Below, in pieces: positions 10,451 to 20,145 of a DNA stretch of 30,740 nucleotides (the stretch's first letter is position 1; each line of letters begins with the position of its first letter). The DNA comes from Ophiostoma sp. CBS 140.51. Taxonomy: Eukaryota; Ascomycota; Sordariomycetes; Ophiostomatales; Ophiostomataceae. The notes below the pieces were generated by a model. That model worked only from the letters and a program-made list of their open reading frames with translations. It had not been told where the DNA came from and ran no database searches. The translations under genes were made by a program, and so were the position numbers. Location: positions 1 through 30,740 of the forward strand of contig JANSLP010000368.1 in NCBI GenBank assembly GCA_029298735.1. Direction: 5' to 3'.

Positions 10451-13190
10451 TGCGGATTTCGTATGCCCTGTTACCGTCTGACTCTGAGTAATTGCCAGAC
10501 AGACAACCACAATTACGACAGCGGCCTGCCTGCAACGTGGACAAATTACGAAGGAGAGCGACAACTCGCGATATTCCTGGTCAAAGCTCCTGACAATGTC
10601 TCACAGCCTTTGCGTTTTGTTCACATTTTTGCGCCGCAATGTGCCGCAAAATGCTTGCGAAAATGCTTAACTGCGTCCGCCGCCTTGGTCTCATCTTGGC
10701 CCTTTTGGGCCCCTAGTAGGCTTGTGGTCGATCGAGCTGATGCCCGCTGACTTGCGATTGAAATACGACGGGCTTTCTTGCGGCAGTGGTACTTCGTAGT
10801 CGTAAACTTGTGCGGGAGCCCCGCCCGCCGAAGCACGCCCGCCTCACTGCTTACCTTCGTCCCTACTATTTCCTGGTCCCTTTTTGTCCTTGTTCCGACA
10901 GACTTTTTTCTCTGATCAATCTCACTACCGAGATGCGCGTAAAATTGCGATCCCCCTAACACCCAAACAGAGACAACGGACAACGGGCTATTACGACGTC
11001 CTTTCTTATGTTGCAAGTACGACGTTTCGTCAATGACTTTAACATTCGTATTTTGACGCCGTTTTACGAACGTTTCTCACCCCCCACGACACTCCATTTC
11101 ATTGGCTAGCGTTTAAATCTCTAATTCACGACTCATGGTTTTTTGTTCGTAACAGAAAGACGCCTCTGCAACTCTGTGGCTTGCCCGTTAGCCCTCTTCT
11201 GGTGTAGCTTCTTCGGAGCTCTTGGCCTCTTTGCCCTTTTCTCTCTGGATCTGGTGGCGCTCTTTTTGAGCCTCAATATCTTGTCTTTTTCTTGACTTTA
11301 CTTGGCTCGGCCGGCGTACTCCAAAAAAGTGCTCCGCACGACGTGCCGTGTCACAAATCTCAACGACCGTCCTCCGAGAACATACCATAATGGGCAAACA
11401 GTAGCCTGGTTAAGCACAATGATGGATGGCAGATCAACGCACGCAGAGTGCCTTTCCAGCCCGTCTCCGACCGCTCTCATGCATGCTCATGCATTACTCG
11501 TAAACGCGACCGCAGTCGACTGTGGGTAGAATGTGTACGTGGACAGCCCATTCAGTACGCAAATGGCCGGGTTTGAAAGTGTTCGAGTACATTAATACTC
11601 ATTGCCACTTGCTACAGTATTTATGCTCTTTTCAAATATCTGAGAATAGAAGTTCGTAAATATCGCAGAGGTTGGATACGAAGTTGAAATGTGTACCCCC
11701 AAGATTAGTAAACACTCAGCTGCACCTCTTCATGCTACCTTCCTGTGAAGGAAACCGAGCTGCTCTTTGTTTCTTTAAAAGCGTTGACTATTACATACGA
11801 ATATTACTTCTCTATTGCACTCGAAGTTTGATTTTTCCTTCTTCGAAGTGATTGCAATGCATACTACATAAACAAGAGTCATGTAAGTGGTAGTATTTGG
11901 TCCTTGCGTGTAAGTAAACAAAGCGGTGTAAGCCAACCGATCGTAGTTCGCAAAACCTGTTATTTTGAGTCCCATGTAATTGGAGAAAATAAATGGTAAC
12001 GGAGAACAAAGGACAGTTGAAGTTCGACAACAGACGTTGTTGGTGTAAGCCAAAGAGGGGGCGGAACCCCTGGCCAAGAGACAGTCTTATGCACAACGGC
12101 CGCACGCGGTACGGGGTCGGGTCGCAGATCCAGGCACACGCAAGGCACAGAAGAATAGATGCAATTGGAATAGTCTAGAAGAAAAGAAAGAATAAGTAAA
12201 TGAGGGGACGTTAAGAAGATAGAATCTGGGGAAGACAGATGGTGGCGCCGAGCTCCATCCTCCGTCGATCCACGGAGGAGAGAAAAACCTGGGGAAGACA
12301 TGACCGTTGGAATAAGCTTAATTCCCGTGGGAAACGGTGCAAAAGAGGCAGATCATTTTTCCCCAGGAAAAAGCAGGCGCGGGAGAAGCGGGAAAGAGGG
12401 TTGATGGCGTTATCTCGATGTCAGGTTTGAGAGAAGAAAAAAAGTGGCGATGCCGTTGGTAGCCGACATAAGCCGCGCGGAATGTCCCCGAGGTGCCTTA
12501 AGCCGCTCCCGGGAACAGACACTGTCCTGCAGCGCCCAATGCGACGAAGAAAAGATTGCATGAAGAAAAGATTGCATGAATAAAAGGAGAGACATTTCCT
12601 CTTTTTTTTCTATCCATAATTTTCTTCCTCTCTTTCTGGTTTTTTCCCAAGCGGTGGCTTGAAAAGTGCATGACTGCTCGATGTGAATGCAAAAAGTCTG
12701 CCTTCGATCCTCCTTATCTCTCTCCTTCTCGTAGACTTCCGAGGACGAATTGATGAACAAAACGTATTTGATTGAAAGTAAATAGCTGAAATGGCTATGA
12801 GATATGAAGAGCGTAAAAGATTAGAAGAACGCTGATGCCATGCGTGCAAGAAGAAACAAAGGTAAACAAATAAATACAGTAAAAATGACAGCCGGCTTCA
12901 AAGGAGGACATGAAAGGATACACAAAAAAGCAACAACCACTACCACACCTATCCGTCTCCTCGCTCCCCTCCTTCGACTCATTAAAGGTATATAATAAAG
13001 GCGCACATGTTTATGGGAGCTCGCCCCGTCTATCAGCACTCCATATCCGGTTTTCCGGGGCAATTTTAACGTCAGCCGTTGTGGTCGCACATCGAGAGCA
13101 AGCCCGTGTGATTCTCGAGTCTTTTGCCCATTTTCCTCAGCCGTATTGAATAAACGGCTGTGATGCTTCCTCCGACGCTGACTCGCCCCG
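10451..13190. other. gene-poor intergenic stretch
   Basis: I find no ORF with convincing coding character, no tRNA and no transposon ends. Part of the right end must be the 3' UTR of the minus-strand membrane-protein gene that stops at 13191. A 12-mer GGTGTAAGCCAA occurs at 11925 and again at 12042, and a 16-bp tandem repeat lies at 12546-12577. Confidence 0.45.
12546..12577. repeat. two-copy 16-bp tandem repeat
   Basis: The unit GAAGAAAAGATTGCAT occurs twice head to tail without mismatch and is followed by a partial third copy (GAATAAAAG). It is probably a replication-slippage product. No function is apparent. Confidence 0.8.
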
Positions 13191-14268
13191 TCACCGGTAC
13201 TCGTGTTGGCCGGGGCCCTGGGGTTGCCCTGAGTGCAGGTGCTGGTTCTCTGTCGGCAGCTCAATCGGCGGCGTCCACGACTGTCCTGGTGCTTCAACTA
13301 TGGGCGTCGACGCGGCGTAGTAGTACTTGTGTTGGTTTTCCGGTGCTGGCGAGCCGTTGGAGACGGCCGTGTACGCGACGCCTGATCCAGGGCTGTTGAC
13401 GGTATTGCTGCCGCTATAGTAGGTGGGAACGCTGCTCTGAGGGCCACCGGCACCACCATTACCGGGAGAGCTGCTGCCCATAGCAGCGGCAGCGGCAGCA
13501 CGACGACGGTTGCGGATGAAAAGCCAGACAGCCACACCAATGAATGCAAGCGCACCCAGGGCGACACCAATACCGATACCCGCCTTGGCGCCCGTGCTGA
13601 GGCCGCTGCTGCTCGCGGGGGCGTCTCCCTTGTTGTCGCTGCTGTCGGTCGGCCCGCTGCCGGCATTGCTGCCGGTGCCGGTGGGTTTATCAGAGGCTGT
13701 GGAAGATGACGATGACGATGACGATGACGTGGACGAGGGGAAATCGGTCGAGTGGTAGCGGATGGGAATACCGAAGGCGTTGAGGCCCTCGGCATCAGAA
13801 ACGGTCGAGACGACTTCACCGGCGCCGATGATGCTCGTCGTGTACACAAAGACCTGGGCGGTGGACATGACATAGGTGCACAGGTCAGTCGTGTACCACG
13901 GCCAGTTGGTTTCCGTCTGGCACTGGTAACCACTTTGGGGGTGTTAGCGATGAACAACTGTAATCGAATGTTGGGGAGACCTACGAAGGACAGCATGTTG
14001 CCCGCGTCTCGTCGCCGACGGTGGACTTGCAGGCCTCGGTGTAGCCCTTTGGGCAGATGCCCGGCGAGAAGTAGGCGGCGGTGGAGTCGCTCCATCCCGA
14101 AGGGAAACAGTCGGAGGTGCTGGAGTCAACGCCGAGATGGAAAAAGTCGCACGGAATCAAGCTCGTGCCGATTGCGCAAGTGATGTTGGGGAACTGAAGT
14201 TTGTAAAGATCGATTGTGCATGACGACGCCGGCATAAACGTCGTCGTCAACGCAGGAATGTCGGCCAT
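13191..14268 (-). CDS. cysteine-rich single-pass membrane protein, fungal family of unknown function
   Basis: Two exons (13985-14268 and 13191-13932) with a 52-nt intron (13933-13984, GTAGGT...CCAAAG) that splits Ser95. The product is 341 aa. The N-terminal half has ten Cys (17, 31, 40, 54, 72, 80, 92, 93, 99, 113), with CFPSGW, YFSPGICPKGYTEAC and TCCPSGYQC. I know this arrangement from uncharacterised surface proteins of filamentous fungi, but no function is known to me. A Ser-rich stem (about 160-206) leads to one hydrophobic segment (about 212-234), then RNRRR as stop-transfer and a Gly/Ser/Pro/Tyr-rich cytoplasmic tail. The design resembles cell-wall stress sensors, but that is inference only. 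There is no N-terminal signal peptide, so it would be a reverse signal-anchor protein unless an upstream exon is missing. The start is the first ATG of the open frame. Confidence 0.85.
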
Positions 14269-15244
14269 TGTGACGACTCGTTATGTCGCAGCTGCAACGG
14301 TTGCAGCCCTCGATCCTCTTTCTGTCGTTTTTGTCGTTCCGATCGTCTCTTGATCCTCTTTCCTAAGAGTATTCTTATTTCTCTTCGTTTTTGCAGGAGC
14401 CGGTGGCCCGCGACGGTTGGGCTCGTATGTATCGTATCGAATCCGTTTGCAGTCGGTATTGGGGTTTGAGGTGGTGATGATGGAAATGCTGTCGTCAAAG
14501 ATGCTGAAATTCAAAAAGGTCCCGCGTATTCAGAGTTCACGATGTTGACAAATGCTTCATCTGCCGACACTTTCTTTGGAGAAAAAAACAATGAAAAGTG
14601 TAGAACCCAACGCTAAGTCCCTCGATGCCTACTGACGAAAGACAGGAAGTGGAGAGGAAATAGACTTCAAACATACAAGAACAGGGGTAATAAATGTTAA
14701 ATATAGTGGAGAAAAGTACATCTCGTCCAGAAGACGTTCGGCAAGGGTTTTGGAGAGTCGAGGTGGTGGAAAGGACGAGAAAAGGAGTTGTCTGTCTCTG
14801 AAAGGGCATTGGATTTTATGGATGTATCTTTGCACCCATTTCACTAAAAGAAGGTACGTGCAGGGGGGACGGTTTGCTCCCTGTTCTGTGTACTCGCACT
14901 AACATTTATTACCCCTGTGGACCATGTACACCACACGCAAGAATAAGGAGAGAAAATAAAGAAGAGCAAAGCAAAGAAAAAGGAAATTGGCTGTCAAAAG
15001 TGGAGGGATCGTCTCGCGTTCAATACGGCTGGCAGACAGACAGAACAGACACACTTTCACGGGAAGGAACAGACAGACTTGACACAAACCAGGGACTCTC
15101 CTCCCATCCCAGACGAGCGGCCATCTCCCACTTTCACTCTTCTTTTCGTCTGCCCATTGCGGTTCTGATTTGTGGCTCTGGCAAGCAAAGCCTCCTTGTC
15201 GACCCTGGTCTTGCTATCGTCTGCGCTCTATCTCCCACTGCTTT

Positions 15245-15271
15245 TCTCTCTCTTCTCTCTCTTCTCTCTCT
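15245..15271. repeat. CT microsatellite, three 9-bp units
   Basis: Three perfect copies of TCTCTCTCT in a row, inside a longer CT-rich tract. A simple repeat that may have promoter or leader character. Confidence 0.8.
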
Positions 15272-16128
15272 TCCCCCTGCACAGACGCTCTGCCTCAGCC
15301 CCTGTGTTGTATCCTGCATGGGGCTGGTCGTCTCGAACATGATCCTTCGCTTCTTATGCCAAGCCGAATTGGGAACAACGCGCTGTGTCGATCTTGCCTG
15401 GTTTGTTGTTTCCTCCTATCAAAAGGCAGGAACCCTGAGAAGGAGCAAGTGCTGGGCTCCACACCTTTAAACGTGACCACGTGACAGCCACGATGCACCA
15501 AAATACGCCTTCAATAGGCACAGGGGCATTGAAAAGTCGCCGACTTTATCGACATTTGTCCACAGACATCCATTGATTATCGTGAAATATCCACTGTATT
15601 TGTTTCTTCTTCAGCCTCATGTCCCTGCAACTTTGCACCTTTCTGTACTTTTTCTGCACCCTTTCAGCCTTCAATTTCTGCACTTCTGCACATCAATTTG
15701 AAATCTACGCAGCCACAGTTTGAAGCTATGACCTGAAAAGGCCTAAACAGGCCTGGAAAGAGGCTGTGAGAATAATCATTAATCCCTAAAAATCACCTAA
15801 AACTCTCACGCAAAACATGGGTCAAAATACATCAGCAGAAAACTGCAGAAGTAAAAACAGAAGTTCAAGATTTCAAATAAAGAACAAACAAGACAATAAG
15901 ACGAACTGCCTCGACTGCGATCAGGCGCATTTTCTTACCTTTCCCTGGCCCAGAAACTCGCACTCGCATATGCACTGTTCCCGTTTTTGTCTTGTTTTGA
16001 GAGGGCGGAGATTTTATGGCGCTATCAAGTCCGGTCACGTGCTTTTGTGTGTAATTATGTAAGCGTAAAATTTATTAGTACGTCCATCTCAAGACGTCCA
16101 AAGTCAACAGACGGAAAACACAATCTCA

Positions 16129-16135
16129 TATAAAA
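16129..16135 (+). promoter_or_regulatory. TATA box (TATAAAA) of the RCM1 gene
   Basis: A TATAAAA lies 47-53 nt before the RCM1 start codon, which would imply a very short 5' leader. A CACGTG box sits about 90 bp further upstream (16036-16041). Position and motif are seen; the role is inferred. Confidence 0.45.
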
Positions 16136-16181
16136 CACCCCTTCGGCTACTTTTATATCACTTTTCCCATCCTTTCTCGCC

Positions 16182-18104
16182 ATGTCCCTCTATCATGAGG
16201 CTGCGGCGGCACTGACGGCCCCAGCTTCGGACGGCGGCAACCTCAAGACGCGCATTTTCGGTCCTCGAAGCAAAGACGTCAAAGATGTTCAGGCCGCAAA
16301 AGGCAAGGAGTTGAAAGAAAAGAGCGGACGGCGCGCCACAAGCGTGATCCCTCCCGCCCAGATCTATGCCTTGGCTGCCGAGTCGTGCAAATGGAGCGGC
16401 GTGCTGAGTGAGGTGATTGACAAGGCCGGACTGCTTGAACAAGAACGAAAGGCCAAGCTCACACCGATCCTGTCGATTCTGCTCGTGCACGATCTGTTGA
16501 TTGCCAAGAACGGCAACGGAAACATCCAGCTGCCCGAGCACCATGGCTTGCGGGCAGCCGTGGAGCGGCACAAGGCAAGACTGTCGGCCGAGCTGACGCG
16601 GGCACGACTACGGCGAAGAGCACACACTTTAGCCTTCCTTCGTGAACAAGTAGAGAAAGCAGCCGCAGCGTCCGTGTCGGAGACGTCGTCGTTGGCAGCC
16701 GCGACACGCTGGGTGCGCATCAATACGCTCAAGACGACGCTGGAGCAGCAGTTGGATACAACATTTGCGGGCTACGAGAAGGTATCGACACTCAAAGAAC
16801 TGTTTGCGACAGACGCTGAAGGGCCACGACTTTATATCGACGAGCACGTGCCGAACTTGGTGGCTGTTCCGTTAGTCACAGTCCTGTCCGCCTCTTCGTC
16901 CGTCCAGACGGACTTGACTCGCTGCGACGCCTACAAGCGCGGGGCCATCATATTCCAGGACAAGGCCTCTTGTTTCCCGGCGTATCTTCTGGATCCTGCT
17001 TCAGTGCCTGGTGGTGGACACGTCATTGACGCCTGTGCGGCACCCGGCAACAAAACGAGCCACTTGGCGGCCCTTTTGGGCGAGGAGAAGACGCCTACCG
17101 ACCGCCGCGTGTTTGCCTTTGAAAAGGATAAGTACCGGAGCAAGACACTGCAGAATATGCTGTCAAAGGCGGGAGCACTCGCGGAAGGAGAAGGAGAGAG
17201 CGTGAGCATTGCCACAGTCGACGCCGGCCAGGATTTCTTAAAGGTGGACCCAACAGCCGAACGGTTCCGAGACGTGCGCGCTCTTCTACTGGATCCCAGT
17301 TGTTCTGGTAGTGGTATTGTTGGCCGTGACGCTATGCCAGAGTTGTTCCTCCCAAAGGCGGCAAAGACTGTGAGTGGTGGTTCATCACAACAGGCGAAAC
17401 CAACCAGCAAGAACAAGAACAAGCGGAAACGAGGTGGCGAGGCTGAACCCAAGAAGGAGGAACCTACGCCAACAGACGTCTCATCCGCCATCGACGACCT
17501 GCAGGCAAAGGACGACCCGAAAGCCCGCCTGGCCGCCCTCGCATCCTTCCAGCTGGCCATCCTGCTACACGCCTGCTCATTCCCATCCGCTCAACGAGTA
17601 ACCTACTCGACATGTTCGATCCATGCCGTGGAGAACGAGCAGGTCGTGGTGCGGGCACTGAGAGCACTGCGGCAGTCACCTACGACATCCGGCTGGCGAC
17701 TACTCCGTCGTGACGAGCAGGTGTCGGGTATGCAGGCATGGCCCGTCCGTGGTGATCCCAAGGGAGCAGAGAATGTACCGAGAACAGACGAAGACGACGA
17801 TGATGGGGATGACGACGAGGACGCAGCAGCTGTAGCCGACGCGTGTATCCGGTCGTATGCCGACGACGACTGTGGCGTGATGGGTTTCTTTGTGGCGGCG
17901 TTTGTACGGGATGAAGGGGGGGCAGGCCCATCAACGAATGGAGCATCAACGACAGACAAGCCACGACAGGCCAATGGTGAGGCTACAAAGAAGGCTTCCA
18001 AGAAGAACAAGAAGAAGAAGAAGGCGGCAGCCCAGGCTCAGCCAGTTGTTGAGGCGGCCAAGGACGACGAGTCGGACGATGACTGGGGTGGCTTTGATGA
18101 TTAG
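16182..18104 (+). CDS. RCM1: 25S rRNA (cytosine-C5)-methyltransferase, Rcm1/NSUN5 family
   Basis: A SAM-dependent NOL1/NOP2/Sun enzyme. The yeast orthologue Rcm1 makes m5C2278 in 25S rRNA, and action on large-subunit rRNA in the nucleolus is inferred from the family. The product is 640 aa, intronless. An N-terminal helical region with YALAAESCKWSGVL (about 62-75) is followed by RWVRINTLK (about 176-184). The SAM-binding motif DACAAPGNKTSHLAAL is at 283-298, the motif IV loop LLLDPSCSGSG at 368-378 (Cys374), and the catalytic-Cys motif VTYSTCSIHAVENEQ at 473-487 (Cys478). A Lys-rich insertion (about 400-430, KNKNKRKR) separates the last two. The C-terminal tail has Lys-rich (KKASKKNKKKKK) and acidic (DDESDDDWGGFDD) parts. 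The start is the first ATG after a TATA box. Convergent with the DUF1996 gene. Confidence 0.94.
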   Translation: MSLYHEAAAALTAPASDGGNLKTRIFGPRSKDVKDVQAAKGKELKEKSGRRATSVIPPAQIYALAAESCKWSGVLSEVIDKAGLLEQERKAKLTPILSILLVHDLLIAKNGNGNIQLPEHHGLRAAVERHKARLSAELTRARLRRRAHTLAFLREQVEKAAAASVSETSSLAAATRWVRINTLKTTLEQQLDTTFAGYEKVSTLKELFATDAEGPRLYIDEHVPNLVAVPLVTVLSASSSVQTDLTRCDAYKRGAIIFQDKASCFPAYLLDPASVPGGGHVIDACAAPGNKTSHLAALLGEEKTPTDRRVFAFEKDKYRSKTLQNMLSKAGALAEGEGESVSIATVDAGQDFLKVDPTAERFRDVRALLLDPSCSGSGIVGRDAMPELFLPKAAKTVSGGSSQQAKPTSKNKNKRKRGGEAEPKKEEPTPTDVSSAIDDLQAKDDPKARLAALASFQLAILLHACSFPSAQRVTYSTCSIHAVENEQVVVRALRALRQSPTTSGWRLLRRDEQVSGMQAWPVRGDPKGAENVPRTDEDDDDGDDDEDAAAVADACIRSYADDDCGVMGFFVAAFVRDEGGAGPSTNGASTTDKPRQANGEATKKASKKNKKKKKAAAQAQPVVEAAKDDESDDDWGGFDD

Positions 18105-18414
18105 TTGTCAAGGACTACATTGCATCATACTACTACTACACTTATACCATATTGCATAGCGGGTTAGACAAAAATAATTTGTTTTGAAAGGGTAAAAAGG
18201 GCCCTCAACCAGAGAAAGAAACGAAATTTTGTAATGAAAAGATGGCTTGTATAGAAAATAACAATATAAGAATAGAAGTCCTTAAGGACGATGGAAAGAA
18301 AAGAAAGGGCCACATGTATCCCAACTAAAAGAACGTTGTGAATCGTGGAGATGAATAAGTAATACAAAAGAAGAAGAGAAAGAAGAAGAAGGACATCACG
18401 CAGGCCACGCCTGC
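18105..18414. other. convergent 3' intergenic region
   Basis: AT-rich 310-nt spacer between the stop codons of RCM1 (plus) and the DUF1996 gene (minus). I see nothing beyond presumed 3' UTRs. Confidence 0.6.
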
Positions 18415-20145
18415 TTAGTGCCGCCGCACATGAGCGTGACGGTGCATGTGCTCGACGCGCTTGGCCGCACCAGCTGCCGAAGATGTCGGGTACGGTGCCG
18501 AAGCCGAGGACACGGCAGATAACGGCGACTCCGTCACGTAGATGGTTGACGTCGACGTCGAGTAGACAGTCACAGGGACGGTGACGATGGTTGTGGAAAT
18601 GTCGGTGGGTGCCGGGCAGCCGGCATCAGTAGCAGCAGCCTCAGTTGCAGTAGCCATGGACGAAGGGGGAGGAAGAGCGGCAGAAGAGGAAGTGGCGGCG
18701 TTGTTGACAGCCACAGGAGACGAAGGAGGAGATAGAGCCGAGGAAGAGGGAACAGCAACCACGGCGGGAAAAGAGGACGTAGAGGAAGAAGCAGGAGAAA
18801 CATCGACAGCACCGGCAGACGACGACGCAACGGCCGAAACAGCACCGACCTTGGATGAGACGATGGCAGAAGGGGAAGGAGAAGACTTGGCCGTCTTGGG
18901 GTTGGAGTCGGAAGCAGCGTGAGAGACAGCAGCACGCGAAGATGAAGCAGCAGCAGCGGCCGCAGCAGACGATGAGGATCCAGACGTGCTGCCAGAGCCG
19001 CTACCACTACCACCCGTAGCGACATTGCCCGTGCCGTACTGCCAGCCAAACAGAGGATTGTTACCGGGCAGCGCCGACATCACACCACTCACATCTTCGG
19101 GGGTAGGGTTGGGAATGTTGCAGTTGCCCGTCAGCACCGTCTCGACGCCAGCGCACTTGTCCATGCCCAAGTCGCCCTCGTTGCACGTGTCGATAATGTG
19201 CTGCAGCACATCCGTGTCCCAGGCGGCCATGAAGTCACCGTGCAGCGAGAAACCAGCAGCGTCACCGTTGGACAGCACAAACGGCTGGCTGTCGGCCGCA
19301 GCCGGGTCCCAGCGGTCCACAAACAGCGGCGTGTTCCAGTACATTTCGTAAAAGATGTGCGGCATGTGGATCCAGCCCTCGGGGCAGTCGGCCTTGCCAT
19401 CACCAGCATCCGTGGGGAACGCCGTGTTGCTCTTGTAGTCGTCCAGGGCCTTGGATGGGTCGTAGCACGAGGGGAAGTGCAGGTCGGCACGCAGCGGAGA
19501 GGCATAACCGTCGCACTCGGCAAAGGGGAAACCAGCACCAGCGCCCAGGTTGCCCGTATCCTGCAGACCGGCCATGGAGCCATCCGAGTCGACCGGGTAT
19601 GAGGGAGGGTCGTAGCTGGAGCGTGGGCAGGTGAACTGGGCGGCCTGGATGGGGCCCTGGGACGGGTCGAGCTGGTCGTTGCCGGTATCGGGCGCCGTCT
19701 TGCGCGTGGCGTTGCCGCTGACCATTTGCAGGCCGACAGGAAAGGCCGTAATGTCGTCGTTGGTGGCCTCGAAGAAGTAGTAGACGTTCATGTAGAACAG
19801 GGGGACGGGCTCAAAGGAGCCGTTCTTGGGGTCGTGGAAGAAGACCTGGGGCATCCAGTAGGCGCTCTTGTCGCCGGCAATGTTGGCCGTCGAGCATGTC
19901 GAGGTCAACAGAGTCTCGCCCGTGGCCGAGTTGCCAAAGGCATTGCTGCCCTGGACGACATGGACGTGCGACGAGGGACCGCCAGGGCTGACAATGGGAT
20001 CAGTCCGGCCAATGGTCAGAGGACCGTCACCGTGGAAGCGCAGGACGGCAAACGTCCGCGCGTCTTTGGCGGCGGTAGCCGGAGAGACCGAAGCCAGAGC
20101 GGCCACGAGGGTGGCGATGGAGGAAAGAGAAAGGGAGGAAAACAT
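18415..20145 (-). CDS. secreted DUF1996-domain protein with Ser/Ala-rich tail
   Basis: The biochemical role of DUF1996 is not known to me. The product is 576 aa, intronless. A signal peptide (MFSSLSLSSIATLVAALASV, cleavage near 24-26) is followed by the DUF1996 domain from about 32 to 325. Its hallmarks are VLRFHGDGPLTIGRTDPIVSPG (35-56), the SHVHVVQGSNAFG segment (59-71), SCYDPSKALDDY (226-237), CPEGWIHMPHIFYEMYW (254-270) and LHGDFMAAWD (301-310). From about 375 to 560 it is Gly/Ser then Ser/Ala/Pro-rich, probably O-mannosylated. It ends in AAKRVEHMHRHAHVRRH, with no hydrophobic GPI-attachment tail, so it should be soluble. I chose ATG 20145 because the signal peptide starts there. The frame is open for 77 more codons upstream, but that part has no domain character. 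Confidence 0.88.
   Translation of the reverse strand: MFSSLSLSSIATLVAALASVSPATAAKDARTFAVLRFHGDGPLTIGRTDPIVSPGGPSSHVHVVQGSNAFGNSATGETLLTSTCSTANIAGDKSAYWMPQVFFHDPKNGSFEPVPLFYMNVYYFFEATNDDITAFPVGLQMVSGNATRKTAPDTGNDQLDPSQGPIQAAQFTCPRSSYDPPSYPVDSDGSMAGLQDTGNLGAGAGFPFAECDGYASPLRADLHFPSCYDPSKALDDYKSNTAFPTDAGDGKADCPEGWIHMPHIFYEMYWNTPLFVDRWDPAAADSQPFVLSNGDAAGFSLHGDFMAAWDTDVLQHIIDTCNEGDLGMDKCAGVETVLTGNCNIPNPTPEDVSGVMSALPGNNPLFGWQYGTGNVATGGSGSGSGSTSGSSSSAAAAAAASSSRAAVSHAASDSNPKTAKSSPSPSAIVSSKVGAVSAVASSSAGAVDVSPASSSTSSFPAVVAVPSSSALSPPSSPVAVNNAATSSSAALPPPSSMATATEAAATDAGCPAPTDISTTIVTVPVTVYSTSTSTIYVTESPLSAVSSASAPYPTSSAAGAAKRVEHMHRHAHVRRH

Larger units (their letters stand above)
14269..16181. other. divergent intergenic region, membrane protein / RCM1
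   Basis: This 1.9 kb contains both promoters. It holds a CT microsatellite (15245-15271), CACGTG boxes at 15478-15483 and 16036-16041, repeated TTCTGCAC motifs at about 15650-15690 and a TATA box at 16129. A 198-codon plus-strand frame at 14874-15470 has no recognisable domain, and I do not accept it as a gene. Confidence 0.55.

Noticed and set aside
11925..12053. 12-mer GGTGTAAGCCAA present twice, 117 bp apart
   Set aside because: The similarity does not extend beyond the 12-mer; probably chance.
14874..15470. 198-codon plus-strand frame
   Set aside because: No domain, simple CT repeat inside it, and composition like the flanking spacer.
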